A stretch of 64,000 bases of DNA from Xenorhabdus budapestensis (GTDB lineage Bacteria > Pseudomonadota > Gammaproteobacteria > Enterobacterales > Enterobacteriaceae). The notes beneath the pieces were generated by a model that was not told the origin of the DNA, made no database searches, and saw only the letters and a program-made list of their open reading frames with translations. The DNA is taken from NCBI RefSeq assembly GCF_002632465.1, contig NZ_NIBS01000011.1, forward strand, positions 63,145-127,144, in the 5' to 3' direction. Positions 11,789-21,850 of this stretch are shown in pieces; within the stretch, counting starts at the first letter, position 1; the number at the start of each line of letters is the position of its first letter. The position numbers and the translations under genes were made by a program.

Positions 11789-12388
11789 ATGATGCAAAAC
11801 ATAACCGAATGGATCACTCTGACCGGAAAGTATGTCACTTTAATACCTTTAACGCAGGAACGATATGATGAATTCGCGCGTGCCATTGAAGATGGGCAAT
11901 TACATCAATTGTGGTATACCAATGTACCAGCTCCGGATGGAGTACAAGCAGAAATTGAGCGTCGTTTAGCTCTCCATGCGCAGGGAAAGATGTTGCCTTT
12001 TACCGTTATTGATAACCAAAGGAATGTGGCAATTGGAATGACGACCTATATGAATATCGATGCCAATCTTCCCAGGCTGGAGATTGGCTCGACATGGTAT
12101 GCAAAATCAGTCCAGCGTACGCCTGTTAATACGGAAGCAAAATTCCTGTTACTGGAGTATGCGTTTGAAACAATGGATTGTGTTGCTGTGGAATTCAGAA
12201 CCCACTTCCTGAATCATCAGAGTCGCAGGGCAATTGAGCGTTTGGGCGCAAAATTGGATGGTATTCTGCGTTGCCATTTACGAACAAGGGATGGTTCAAT
12301 GCGGGACACTTGCGTATATAGCATTCTTCGTAGCGAGTGGCCTGCCATAAAAAACCATCTTATCTGGCTAATGGCGAAGCCCCGCTAA
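11789..12388 (+). CDS. GNAT acetyltransferase, RimJ/RimL-like
   Basis: 199-aa protein with an Acetyltransf_3-type layout: an N-terminal LTGKYVTLIPLTQERYDEF block, a central IGMTTYMNID strand and a C-terminal NHQSRRAIERLGAKLDG segment, which is the usual acceptor-side helix of RimJ/RimL-type enzymes. The substrate is unknown; it could be a protein N-terminus or a small molecule. ATG at 11789 or 11792. Stands alone. Confidence 0.8.
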   Translation: MMQNITEWITLTGKYVTLIPLTQERYDEFARAIEDGQLHQLWYTNVPAPDGVQAEIERRLALHAQGKMLPFTVIDNQRNVAIGMTTYMNIDANLPRLEIGSTWYAKSVQRTPVNTEAKFLLLEYAFETMDCVAVEFRTHFLNHQSRRAIERLGAKLDGILRCHLRTRDGSMRDTCVYSILRSEWPAIKNHLIWLMAKPR

Positions 12389-12420
12389 GCATCACATCAG
12401 GAACGACTTCCTAATGATGG

Positions 12421-13365
12421 CTAATTAGTGAGAGAAGCTTTGATATGGCTATCTAAATCATCCAGTAGTTGATAACGGCGACGGTATTCCGCGCGTTTCT
12501 TACTGGGGATTTCATCCAGTGATTTTCTTTCGATATTAGATGGCAGATGGAAATCATTATTTTCTTTCCTGATGCCATTCAGAGACTCCCAAAAAGCATT
12601 ATAATCCGCTACCATCAGGTGCTTTTTCTTATGCCAGTAGCGGATACTACGATAGATATGTGTTTCATTGCTGACAGCTAAGATTTGTTCGCAATTCGCA
12701 TGTTCAGCAAAACGACAAATAGATTCGATTAATAAACGCTTAGGAAACAGGCCGTAACACTCTTTAGTTGCATTACGGATAACATCCAGAGAATTATCCC
12801 TTTTGGCTGGGCCTTGTAAGACACCGATAAACAATGTTTGTTTACCATTAACAGTTAATAAAGTGAATGCACATTTTGCCAAAGTGACATTTTTTTCTGT
12901 AGTCATATATAGAGCAAGTTCACCTTCTTTATTCAGGTTGTCTAAAGAATCTATATATACATTAAATGATTCATTTTTCCCCTGGATAGTTGCCAGTAAA
13001 TAAGCATTAGTATTAAATATTTTATTAATAACAGTGGGTGCTAACTGTTGAAATAAAATTCTATAATGCTCACTGAGTGCACCGACAATCTGATTACGCT
13101 TGAAATTAATACTCAGATATGGGCGATGTAATTTACAAGGTAAGCTAGGCTGTTTCTTTAAAATGTCCAGATAAATTGGAGTATTAGCAATTCTGTCCAG
13201 TAGTTTAAGTGTGGAGATAGGTGTAAAAATGCTACGTAAAGCGAACTTTGCGCGATAACTGGATGAGTCCCAATATACTCCGGGAGAGACACGCTTTCCG
13301 ATAAGATCAGTAAACAGCTTCACGCCTGAATATGTTGTAGTTTTAGATTGTTGTAGACATTTCAT
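12421..13365 (-). CDS. VirK/YbjX family protein (DUF535)
   Basis: 314-aa protein of the VirK/YbjX family. Recognisable blocks are HYRILFQQL, the YLLATIQGK strand and the C-terminal PSKKRAEYRRRYQLLDDL with many basic residues. VirK in Shigella and YbjX in Salmonella have been linked to virulence-factor export and resistance to antimicrobial peptides; the mechanism is not known. Base composition is a little more AT-rich than its neighbours. Single gene facing the preceding acetyltransferase. Confidence 0.85.
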   Translation of the reverse strand: MKCLQQSKTTTYSGVKLFTDLIGKRVSPGVYWDSSSYRAKFALRSIFTPISTLKLLDRIANTPIYLDILKKQPSLPCKLHRPYLSINFKRNQIVGALSEHYRILFQQLAPTVINKIFNTNAYLLATIQGKNESFNVYIDSLDNLNKEGELALYMTTEKNVTLAKCAFTLLTVNGKQTLFIGVLQGPAKRDNSLDVIRNATKECYGLFPKRLLIESICRFAEHANCEQILAVSNETHIYRSIRYWHKKKHLMVADYNAFWESLNGIRKENNDFHLPSNIERKSLDEIPSKKRAEYRRRYQLLDDLDSHIKASLTN

Positions 13366-13854
13366 TGATTGTAAAATCCAAAATAATAGACAGCGCCTTA
13401 TTTTACCATTTTTCTATTGGATATATCAAAATGTATTAAAAACAGATTAATTTAACTTTACTATTTTGGTTTTTATGTGAATTTTAATCTTTCTATTTTG
13501 TCAGTATTGCCTTGTTTTGTTTTTTGTTTAATGAATATTGAATAAGTTAATTCGTTAGCTACAACATTATATTTTTATTTTTTCCTTATTTGCTGGTGAT
13601 ATATAGTGTTATATTCATAATCAAATCTATTTTGATAAACGATTACCTGTGAAATACCTATTAAATATCATTTCAAGTAATAGTTTATTTGGAAGAAACT
13701 TTTTTATGAGAATATATACTCTTGGGATTTCAAGATGCAGAGCAATGACAAGGGGAGAAATCCCCAGAAACATAGAAACTATGTAATTGGGGAATTATGT
13801 AATTGGGGGAAATAGTGTCAGAAAAGACACAACTTAAAGAACAGGGTACAGGTG
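13366..13854. other. AT-rich intergenic region with degenerate repeat
   Basis: About 490 bp with no credible gene. At 13728-13812 a degenerate, one-sided copy of the palindromic repeat family seen at 11580 begins with ATTTCAAGATGCAGAGC and includes GAAATCCCCAG. It ends in a short tandem duplication, ATGTAATTGGGGAATT then ATGTAATTGGGGGAAA. Confidence 0.4.
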
Positions 13855-14289
13855 TTAAGCAAGTTTCATATGTAGCAACGGGAATGGATTTCCTTGCCCA
13901 TCAATCTCTGAGCGGGAAACAGTTTTAAACCCCATATGCTGGTAGAAGCCGATACCTTGTTGATTTTGTTCGTTCACATCCAGTTCATCAATCTGTAATT
14001 CGCTGATTGCAAACGTTAACAACATTTTGCCAATCCCTTTGCCGCGTGTTTGCGGTGACACAAATAGCATTTCAACTCGATTTTGATCAACACCGATAAA
14101 ACCTACAGTGACGTGTTGTTCATTCACCGCCTTATATACGACCAGATTGGGTAAGTAATTGTTTTGGATTGATGGACGTAATTCGTCGATCATACCCTGA
14201 GGCAGAAAATTATGAGTCGCCCGTACAGAGGCTTCCCAAATCTGGATAAGTGTCGCGAAATCGTCTTCGGTGGCTTTTTGTATCTGCAT
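13855..14289 (-). CDS. GNAT acetyltransferase, YjaB-like
   Basis: 144-aa GNAT enzyme. The acetyl-CoA-binding motif A is seen as VSPQTRGKGIGKMLL (about residues 77-91), followed by DVNEQNQQGIGFYQHMGF, very similar to E. coli YjaB. YjaB binds acetyl-CoA, but its acceptor is not established. The gene ends at 13855 and starts 20 bp from the end of the MFS gene behind it in the same direction, so the two may be co-transcribed. Confidence 0.85.
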   Translation of the reverse strand: MQIQKATEDDFATLIQIWEASVRATHNFLPQGMIDELRPSIQNNYLPNLVVYKAVNEQHVTVGFIGVDQNRVEMLFVSPQTRGKGIGKMLLTFAISELQIDELDVNEQNQQGIGFYQHMGFKTVSRSEIDGQGNPFPLLHMKLA

Positions 14290-14308
14290 TAAATACTTCT
14301 ACATTAAT

Positions 14309-15508
14309 TTAACTTGCTAATACACGGTTTTTGCGGCAAAGACCTGCCAGCAGCATATAAACCGCAGTGGTCAGTAAAACAAGGAAGAAGAAGTTCATTA
14401 ATCCATTGTTTTGCATAGTTCCACTGTGTTGAATTGCATTGTGTTGGAACATAAAACTTCCTGCTCCTAATGGGCCGATCGCAGAGCCGATGCTATAACT
14501 TAACAGCATAACTTGGGTTGCTGCGACAATATAGGATGAATCAAGTTTGTCACAAGCAAGTGTGATGGCAAGTGGGTAGAGGGCAAAAGAAGACATCCCT
14601 AAAAGTGCTAGTGCCACGATCATGATAAGGTAACTTTCAGAAAGATAAGTCATACCTATAGCGAATACGCCGAGTAGTGAAGCCATTGCTAATAATAGTG
14701 TTTTACTCATTATGATAGACAGTTTGCTGATGATCGGCTGAATTATCATTCCACCCAGAATAATTGCTGCCATTAATATCCCAACCTGTTCAGTATTAAA
14801 TTTACTTTGGCTTAATGATAGCGGCATCAGACCGTAGATAGTTCCCATCACAATCCCAGATGTCATACAGCCGACAATTGCAGGCTTACTGAACCGGGTG
14901 ATTTTTTTCAGCGATAAGCGTTGGTGATTAAGTATCGGTGGCTGTCCATGACGTACAAATAACGGGGGCAGAGTGGCAATCAATAGCAGAGCCAGAATAG
15001 CTGCAAAAGGTATTATTCCCTGCGTACCAATAAAACCGATGCCCAGCTGACCGAGTGTTGTACCACCATAGAGTGATGTCATATAAAGACCCAGACGCCT
15101 GGCGCGCTCTTTGGGGCTATCGCCAATCAATAACCAAGATTCAACCACCACAAAAATACCGGCAACGGCAATTCCCGCTATACAACGAACAAGCAGCCAG
15201 ATCTCTTTATTGGGAAAAAAAGGTAATACCATAACCGTTGCAGCTAAAAGCAATAAAAAACTTACAAATGAAAAACGGTGTCCTATTTTGGCAATAACAG
15301 GTTCAATCATTATTGAGCCTATTAATAAACCTACGTAATAAGCACTGGCTAACCAGCTAGCATAGCCCGTATCAATGCTGAAACCTGCCATTGATAATGG
15401 GATTAAGCTCATCAAGTAACCAGAAGCAATCGCAAATACAGTCAAGCCCGCGACAGGTACAAATGCACTGTTATTTTTGCGCAGCAGTTTCACTACTGTC
15501 GTCTCCAC
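14309..15508 (-). CDS. MFS transporter, YcaD-like
   Basis: 399-aa major-facilitator protein with about 12 hydrophobic segments. A typical loop 2-3 motif is seen as GSIMIEPVIAKIGHRFSF, and a loop after helix 4-5 contains RRLGLYMTSLYGGTTLG. It resembles the YcaD/YfkF-type drug/metabolite transporters, whose substrates are mostly unknown. It leads the adjacent acetyltransferase by 20 bp, which hints at a small export/modification unit. Confidence 0.8.
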   Translation of the reverse strand: METTVVKLLRKNNSAFVPVAGLTVFAIASGYLMSLIPLSMAGFSIDTGYASWLASAYYVGLLIGSIMIEPVIAKIGHRFSFVSFLLLLAATVMVLPFFPNKEIWLLVRCIAGIAVAGIFVVVESWLLIGDSPKERARRLGLYMTSLYGGTTLGQLGIGFIGTQGIIPFAAILALLLIATLPPLFVRHGQPPILNHQRLSLKKITRFSKPAIVGCMTSGIVMGTIYGLMPLSLSQSKFNTEQVGILMAAIILGGMIIQPIISKLSIIMSKTLLLAMASLLGVFAIGMTYLSESYLIMIVALALLGMSSFALYPLAITLACDKLDSSYIVAATQVMLLSYSIGSAIGPLGAGSFMFQHNAIQHSGTMQNNGLMNFFFLVLLTTAVYMLLAGLCRKNRVLAS

Positions 15509-16006
15509 ATAAAAAATCAGCCAGATATGCGCTGCTTCTCATCAAGATCTTGCCGAATGGCAGTAAAGATATATGCCAAGGACTGGAATATATCTTGGTG
15601 ATTTAAGCAGTAGATAATTTGCTCAAGAGTTTTGAGTTGTGCGGACTATAGCCCTTTCTATCAGATAGATACAATGAGAAAAACTAATACTGATGAATGA
15701 AAAGATTTATGAATAAAGGGGATGATAAATGGTTCTATGTCTTGGATGATATCGACAGAATTAATTTAGAATACACTTAGAAAAGCTCAAAAAAACGCAA
15801 ACTGAAGTAGCCATGTTCTAATTTTTTATCGTTAATAGCCTGAACTAAAAATAAGCACCATTATCGTTCAACGTATGAACCATTATTGTGCAAATTGTTG
15901 CTTGCTAACACACTTGTTCAAGCTAATCGTTTGAATGTTAGCACATATATTATTTGGCATGCGTATTGCTGTGAAACTCCAATCATACCAATTGGAGTTT
16001 CACAGT
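15509..16006. other. Divergent control region, MFS gene and urea amidolyase
   Basis: About 500 bp between divergent genes. Apart from the inverted repeat at 15971-16003 no gene or named site is seen. It should hold both promoters. Confidence 0.5.
15971..16003 (+). promoter_or_regulatory. 13-bp perfect inverted repeat covering the atzF ribosome-binding site
   Basis: Arms GTGAAACTCCAAT and ATTGGAGTTTCAC are perfectly complementary with a 7-nt loop CATACCA. The downstream arm contains TGGAG, the only plausible Shine-Dalgarno sequence, about 9 nt before the ATG at 16007. In RNA the hairpin would hide it. In DNA the same palindrome could be an operator. Which applies is not known. Confidence 0.7.
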
Positions 16007-17824
16007 ATGGCAACAATAACAGGTTATACCTTAAGAGATTGGCAAGACTGGATACGACAAAATGCAGCATTCATTTCTGCATTATTGCAACAGCATCTGG
16101 ATTCTTTTTTGCCTGATGATAATGCCTGGATCTATCTTGCGACTCCAGCGCAATTACAAATTCAGATTGACCAACTTCTACCTGCTTATCAGCGCAATCC
16201 TGACGCATTTCCCTTGTTTGGCATTCCGTTTGCTGTTAAGGACAACATTGATGTTGCTGATTGGCCGACCACTGCTGCTTGTCCGGCCTTTAAATATATC
16301 GCTGACGATGACGCTACTGCGGTTGCCAGATTAAAAGCGGCAGGAGCAATCGTCGTGGGAAAAACAAATCTGGATCAATTTGCTACCGGATTAGTCGGAA
16401 CCCGTTCGCCTTTTGGTGCAGTAAAAAACAGTTTCAATGCAAGTTATGTCAGCGGAGGTTCCAGCTCTGGCTCTGCATCTGTAGTCGCCAGAGGATTGGT
16501 GCCATTTGCACTTGGAACAGATACCGCAGGCTCTGGGCGGGTGCCTGCGAGTTTCAATAATATTGTTGGCTTAAAACCGACCAAGGGCTGGCTTTCTGGA
16601 AAAGGCGTTGTACCTGCTTGTCGGCTCAACGATACCTTATCTGTTTTTGCTTTGACCGTGGAAGATGCTTTCAATATTGCCAGTCTTGCAGGTGGATTTG
16701 ACAAAAATGATGCTTATTCCCGCATTAACCCGGCTTCTGCCCCTGCAACATTACCGGATAATCCCCTCTTTGCCATCCCTGAAAATCCTACATTTTGTAA
16801 TGACTCCATTGCCGAAGCCGCATGGCTGGATGCCTTGAACGAGCTGCAAGCCATCGGCGTCACACTGCACTCCATTGACTTCTCAGCATTCAAACAACTG
16901 GCTGAACAACTCTATCAGGGAGCATGGATTGCTGAACGCACGGCTGTAGTTGGTGAAATGCTAAATTTCCCGGAAAAAATGGACCCTGTGGTACACCAAA
17001 TTATAGCCAGTGGTGGGAATTATAGTGCTATTGAAGCATTTAAGGCGGAGTATCTGCGGGCAAAATTGGCACGGGAGATCCAACTGACGCTGACTAAGTT
17101 TGATGCTCTTGTCGTTCCGACCACGCCTACAATCAGAACCATTGAAGAAATTAAACAGGAACCGATTCGCTATAACTCAGAATTTGGCACTTATACCAAT
17201 TTTACCAATCTGGCAGATCTCTCCGCACTTGCTTTACCTGCACCTTTCCGGGCTGATGGGCTGCCAGCAGGTATTACCTTACTCGCGCCTGCGTGGCATG
17301 ATCGTGCACTTGCATCATTCGGGCTCCGTTGGCAACAGCACCTTACATTGCCTCTAGGGGCATTGCCTATTGAAAAAACAGGAAAAACATTTGTTGGAGA
17401 TGGAGCAGAATTATCGCAGTCGGAGCAGCATATTCGTGTAGCGGTGGTTGGTGCCCATCTTCGGAGCATGCCATTGAATTACCAATTAATTAGTCGTAAG
17501 GCCGTATTTGTTGAAACCACTCAGACAGCCAGTTGTTATCAGCTTTATGCGCTCGCCAACACCCAACCTGCTAAACCCGGATTAGTGCGTAGTGCTGAAG
17601 GTGCTGCGATAAGTATTGAGCTTTGGGATATCCCACTGGCCTATTTTGGTGCATTTGTTGCTGAAGTTCCTCCTCCACTTGGTATCGGTTCACTGGAATT
17701 AGCAGATGGCAGATGGGTAAAAGGTTTTATCTGTGAACCGACAGCACTGAATGGTGCAACTGATATCACTGAATTTGGCGGCTGGCGTAATTGGATCATC
17801 AGTCAGGAGGCGACAGATGTTTAA
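16007..17824 (+). CDS. atzF: Allophanate hydrolase
   Basis: Hydrolyses allophanate to ammonia and CO2, the second step of ATP-dependent urea breakdown. About 605 aa. The amidase-signature domain (residues about 40-440) has the catalytic Lys near 78 (FAVKDNID), the GGSSSGSA motif and the nucleophile Ser near 176 (DTAGSGRVP). The C-terminal about 130 residues form the allophanate-hydrolase-specific domain. The start is placed at the ATG giving MATITGYTL; a longer frame from 15935 runs through the inverted repeat and is less likely. Overlaps the carboxylase gene by 8 nt, so the two are translationally coupled. Confidence 0.93.
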   Translation: MATITGYTLRDWQDWIRQNAAFISALLQQHLDSFLPDDNAWIYLATPAQLQIQIDQLLPAYQRNPDAFPLFGIPFAVKDNIDVADWPTTAACPAFKYIADDDATAVARLKAAGAIVVGKTNLDQFATGLVGTRSPFGAVKNSFNASYVSGGSSSGSASVVARGLVPFALGTDTAGSGRVPASFNNIVGLKPTKGWLSGKGVVPACRLNDTLSVFALTVEDAFNIASLAGGFDKNDAYSRINPASAPATLPDNPLFAIPENPTFCNDSIAEAAWLDALNELQAIGVTLHSIDFSAFKQLAEQLYQGAWIAERTAVVGEMLNFPEKMDPVVHQIIASGGNYSAIEAFKAEYLRAKLAREIQLTLTKFDALVVPTTPTIRTIEEIKQEPIRYNSEFGTYTNFTNLADLSALALPAPFRADGLPAGITLLAPAWHDRALASFGLRWQQHLTLPLGALPIEKTGKTFVGDGAELSQSEQHIRVAVVGAHLRSMPLNYQLISRKAVFVETTQTASCYQLYALANTQPAKPGLVRSAEGAAISIELWDIPLAYFGAFVAEVPPPLGIGSLELADGRWVKGFICEPTALNGATDITEFGGWRNWIISQEATDV

Positions 17825-20800
17825 GACCGTATTGATTGCTAACCGTGGTGAAATTGCCTGCCGTGCGATCCGCACTCTGAAACGCCTTGGTATTGTTAGT
17901 GTGGTGGTGTATTCAGATGCAGATAAAAACTCGCAACATGTCAAAGCAGCAGATATTGCATTGCCGCTAAATGGGGAAAAAGCCTGTGAGAGTTACTTGT
18001 GCATCAATAAAATTATTGATGCTGCGCAACAAAGTAGTGCAGAAGCCATCTGGCCGGGGTATGGATTTCTGTCTGAAAGTGTGTTGTTTGCAGAAGCGTG
18101 TGAAAAAGCAGGTATCGTCTTTGTTGGCCCGACATCGCAGCAAATTGCCGAATTTGGTCTGAAACATCGGGCTCGTGAATTGGCCGCAGAAGCGGGTGTA
18201 CCGATGACACTGGGAACGGGGCTGCTTAACTCACTGGATGAAGCACTCAGTGCGGCTGAGGTTATCGGATATCCCGTCATGTTAAAAAGTACAGCCGGTG
18301 GTGGAGGTATTGGCCTTAGCCACTGTGACGATGCCAATGAACTGCGTCAGGCATGGGAGAGTGTACGTCATCTTGGGGAACAGTTTTTCAGTGATGCTGG
18401 CGTATTTCTGGAACGATGTATCAGGCAGGCTCGTCATATTGAAGTACAGATATTTGGTGACGGCAAAGGCAACGTAGTGGCACTGGGCGAGCGTGATTGT
18501 TCTTTGCAGCGTCGCAATCAAAAGGTGGTGGAGGAAGCACCAGCTCCTAACCTGTCAGAACAAACCCGCACTAAGTTACTGGCTTCCGCAGTACAACTGG
18601 GCAAGTTAGTTAATTATCGCAGTGCAGGTACGGTAGAGTACATTTACGATGTTGAACAGGATGAGTTCTATTTCCTTGAAGTCAATACCCGCCTGCAAGT
18701 TGAACATCCTGTGACTGAGTGTGTAACCGGACTCGATTTAGTGGAATGTATGTTACGGGTTGCTGCTGATCTGCCAATCAATTGGCAGTATCTAAACCGC
18801 GCACCAGTCGGTACTGCGATTGAAGTTCGCCTGTATGCAGAAAATCCGTTGAAGAATTTTCAGCCCAGTCCAGGCGTACTGACGGAAGTTAAATTTCCTG
18901 ATGATGTAGATATTGAGGGTATACGCATTGATAGCGGTGTGAGTACGGGCAGTGAAGTTTCTGCATTTTATGATCCGATGATTGCCAAAATGATCGTTCA
19001 TGGAGAAAACCGTGATAAGACACTGAACAAACTGCGAGAGGCATTAGATTGTTGCCAATTGCACGGTATTACCACCAATCTGGAATACCTGCGTCAGATT
19101 ACAGCCAGTGAACCATTCCAAAAAGGGCAGGTCTGGACTCGAATGCTCGATAATTTTGTGCCACACGCAAATGTTATTGAGGTTTTGCAACCAGGAACCT
19201 GGAGCAGTATTCAGGATTATCCCGGTCGATTGGGGTATTGGGATATAGGTGTACCACCATCCGGCCCGATGGATGACTTTGCTTTCCGACTGGCTAATCG
19301 TATTGTCGGTAATCATGCATCTGCCGCCGGGTTGGAGCTTACGTTAGAGGGGCCAACGTTACGGTTTCATTGCGACGCGTTAGTTGCACTGACCGGAGCA
19401 GACTGTCCGGCTCTGTTAGACGGGAAAGCAGTGCCTTATTGGCAGCCACTGTATGTCAAAACCGGGCAAGTTCTGGCGCTTGGTCGAACACAATCTGGCT
19501 GCCGGACCTACCTTGCTGTCAGAAATGGTTTTAATGTGCCTTGCTACCTTGGAAGCCGCTCCACCTTTGTGCTTGGGCAATTTGGCGGGCATGCTGGGCG
19601 TACCTTAAAAATTGCCGATATGCTTCCGATCTCACAACCGTCATTACCTGCCTGTACAACACCAGCACCTGTAAGCGCCCCACAAGCACTTGACCCCGCG
19701 TTGATCCCCGTCTATGGCGAAACATGGCATATCGGGGTACTTCATGGGCCGCATGGTGCGCCTGATTTTTTTGCACAGGACTGCATGGATGAATTTTTAT
19801 CCAGTGAATGGCAGGTACATTACAACTCGAATCGTTTAGGTGTGCGCTTGATTGGCCCGAAGCCTGTCTGGGCTCGTCCTGATGGAGGTGAAGCGGGTTT
19901 ACATCCTTCGAATATTCATGATTGTGAGTACGCCATAGGTTCTATCAATTTTACCGGGGACTTTCCTGTGATCCTTACCCGTGACGGGCCTAGCCTTGGC
20001 GGCTTTGTTTGTCCGGTTACTATAGCCAAAGCTGAACTGTGGAAAGTCGGACAGGTAAAACCGGGGGATCGCATTCGGTTCTATTCCATTACTATTGAGG
20101 AAGCTATCACTCTGGAAGAAAAGCAAAATCGTGCCATTACTACTCTGAAATCAGTCCCGTTATCCAATCAAACAGTAGTATCAGACACACCGCTATCAGT
20201 ATCTGAAGAGGAAAGGTCTGGCGCTGTACTGGCGGCAATTTCTGCCACTGATTCTACGCCAGCCGTTGTTTATCGTCAGGCGGGTGACAGCTATATTTTG
20301 ATTGAATATGGCGAGAATGTTCTGGATCTGGCATTACGTCTGCGAATCCACCTACTGATGGATAAACTACATGATTTAGCAGAGGCGGGGATCAAAGAGA
20401 TTGCTCCGGGTGTACGCTCCCTGCAAATTCGTTATGACAATCGGCAAATTGATCAGCAGAGACTTGTGGCTTTATTGCTGTCTTTGGAGAAGCAACTTGG
20501 TGATGTCAGTACGATGAAAGTACCATCACGCATTATACACTTACCGATGGCATTTGAAGACAGCGCAACGCTTGGTGCTGTAGGTCGTTATCAGGATACT
20601 GTGCGTACCCGTGCGCCTTGGTTACCTAATAACATTGATTTTATTCAGCGTATTAATGGACTGCCGGATAGAGAAACCGTACGCCATATTATATTCGATG
20701 CCAGTTACCTGATCCTTGGTCTGGGAGATGTATACCTAGGGGCACCGTGCGCGGTTCCGATCGATCCCAGACATCGCTTGTTAAGTTCGAAATACAATCC

Positions 20801-21473
20801 GGCACGAACCTTTACCGCAGAAGGAACCGTGGGTATTGGTGGTATGTACATGTGTGTATATGGCATGGATTCCCCAGGCGGTTATCAGCTGGTGGGACGA
20901 ACTTTGCCTATTTGGAACAAGTTTTTGAAAAACGAACAGTTTGCTAAAGATAAACCGTGGTTGCTGCGTTTTTTCGATCAAATACGTTTCTATCCTGTCA
21001 GTGAGCAAGAGCTAGAGCAGTTGCGCGAAGATTTTCGAGAAGGACGTACCGCTATCCGTATTGAAGAAACTCAGTTTGACTTTGCCGAACACCTGCGATT
21101 TTTGCAAGAAAATGCGGAAGATATTGCCTGTTTCAAACAACGACAGGCAGTGGCTTTCGAAACAGAGATAAAACATTGGCAACAGGAGGAGGAAAGTTCT
21201 GTTCTGAATATTGAGGAACAACCTCAAAGGGCTGATATCAATGAAGGTGGAATACAAGTCAATGCGGATATGAATGGAAATATCTGGAAGATATTAGTCA
21301 AACCCGGTGATGAAGTGACAGAAAGGCAGCCGCTGATCATTGTAGAAGCTATGAAGATGGAGCTAGTTATTTATGCACCACAATCTGGGCGGGTAAAGCG
21401 TATCAGTTGCCAGCCGGGGCGTTCAGTCAGTCCCGGTGATGCGTTGTTGTGGCTGGAATTGGAGAGCATCTAA
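17817..21473 (+). CDS. uca: Urea carboxylase (biotin-dependent)
   Basis: Carboxylates urea to allophanate using ATP and bicarbonate. 1218 aa, the usual length. Domains in order: biotin carboxylase (about 1-450; FKTVLIANRGEIACRAIRT, EVNTRLQVEHPVTE), carboxyltransferase built of AHS2/KipA-like (about 460-780; LQPGTWSSIQDYPGRLGYWD) and AHS1/KipI-like (about 810-1050) parts, and a C-terminal biotinyl domain with EAMKMEL, biotin Lys near 1180. The start overlaps the atzF stop. No carboxyguanidine deiminase genes or urea transporter lie beside it, so urea rather than guanidine is the likelier substrate, but this is inference. Confidence 0.95.
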   Translation: MFKTVLIANRGEIACRAIRTLKRLGIVSVVVYSDADKNSQHVKAADIALPLNGEKACESYLCINKIIDAAQQSSAEAIWPGYGFLSESVLFAEACEKAGIVFVGPTSQQIAEFGLKHRARELAAEAGVPMTLGTGLLNSLDEALSAAEVIGYPVMLKSTAGGGGIGLSHCDDANELRQAWESVRHLGEQFFSDAGVFLERCIRQARHIEVQIFGDGKGNVVALGERDCSLQRRNQKVVEEAPAPNLSEQTRTKLLASAVQLGKLVNYRSAGTVEYIYDVEQDEFYFLEVNTRLQVEHPVTECVTGLDLVECMLRVAADLPINWQYLNRAPVGTAIEVRLYAENPLKNFQPSPGVLTEVKFPDDVDIEGIRIDSGVSTGSEVSAFYDPMIAKMIVHGENRDKTLNKLREALDCCQLHGITTNLEYLRQITASEPFQKGQVWTRMLDNFVPHANVIEVLQPGTWSSIQDYPGRLGYWDIGVPPSGPMDDFAFRLANRIVGNHASAAGLELTLEGPTLRFHCDALVALTGADCPALLDGKAVPYWQPLYVKTGQVLALGRTQSGCRTYLAVRNGFNVPCYLGSRSTFVLGQFGGHAGRTLKIADMLPISQPSLPACTTPAPVSAPQALDPALIPVYGETWHIGVLHGPHGAPDFFAQDCMDEFLSSEWQVHYNSNRLGVRLIGPKPVWARPDGGEAGLHPSNIHDCEYAIGSINFTGDFPVILTRDGPSLGGFVCPVTIAKAELWKVGQVKPGDRIRFYSITIEEAITLEEKQNRAITTLKSVPLSNQTVVSDTPLSVSEEERSGAVLAAISATDSTPAVVYRQAGDSYILIEYGENVLDLALRLRIHLLMDKLHDLAEAGIKEIAPGVRSLQIRYDNRQIDQQRLVALLLSLEKQLGDVSTMKVPSRIIHLPMAFEDSATLGAVGRYQDTVRTRAPWLPNNIDFIQRINGLPDRETVRHIIFDASYLILGLGDVYLGAPCAVPIDPRHRLLSSKYNPARTFTAEGTVGIGGMYMCVYGMDSPGGYQLVGRTLPIWNKFLKNEQFAKDKPWLLRFFDQIRFYPVSEQELEQLREDFREGRTAIRIEETQFDFAEHLRFLQENAEDIACFKQRQAVAFETEIKHWQQEEESSVLNIEEQPQRADINEGGIQVNADMNGNIWKILVKPGDEVTERQPLIIVEAMKMELVIYAPQSGRVKRISCQPGRSVSPGDALLWLELESI

Positions 21474-21580
21474 TGTATCAGTGATATCACATACTTCTAT
21501 TAAATAAGACCACACCCGTTTGGGGTAAAATACGCAACAAGTTAAAATCTCTGAAAATAAATTGTTTGGAAATAAATAAG

Positions 21581-21850
21581 ATGCGCGTATTAAAGATTAT
21601 TTGCCCTGAATGTGGTGCCAAGGCTGCTATCAGTAAAACCAATCGAAAGCACCCTGAAATTGCCGATCTTTACTGTCTGTGTTCTGACATTGAATGTGGT
21701 TATCGATTCGTCATGAATCTGACTTTTTCGCATACCTTAAGCCCCAGCGCTAAAACTGGCGATAAGTTGTTGCAGACCGTGATCAACAACCTTAATCCAC
21801 AACAACGCCAAGCAGCATTAGATTTGTTGAAAGTCAGCTCTGCTGCTTGA
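21581..21850 (+). CDS. Ogr/Delta-family zinc-finger late activator
   Basis: 89-aa protein with the CPECG...C...C arrangement of the Ogr/Delta family (ICPECGAKAAISKT, then YCLCSDIECGYRF). In P2, Ogr recruits RNA polymerase to late promoters for head, tail and lysis genes. It lies at the left end of the tail module, so it is probably the leftover activator of this phage. No clear TGT-N12-ACA operator was found upstream of the tail genes. ATG at 21581 is preferred over an in-frame TTG five codons upstream. Confidence 0.85.
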   Translation: MRVLKIICPECGAKAAISKTNRKHPEIADLYCLCSDIECGYRFVMNLTFSHTLSPSAKTGDKLLQTVINNLNPQQRQAALDLLKVSSAA

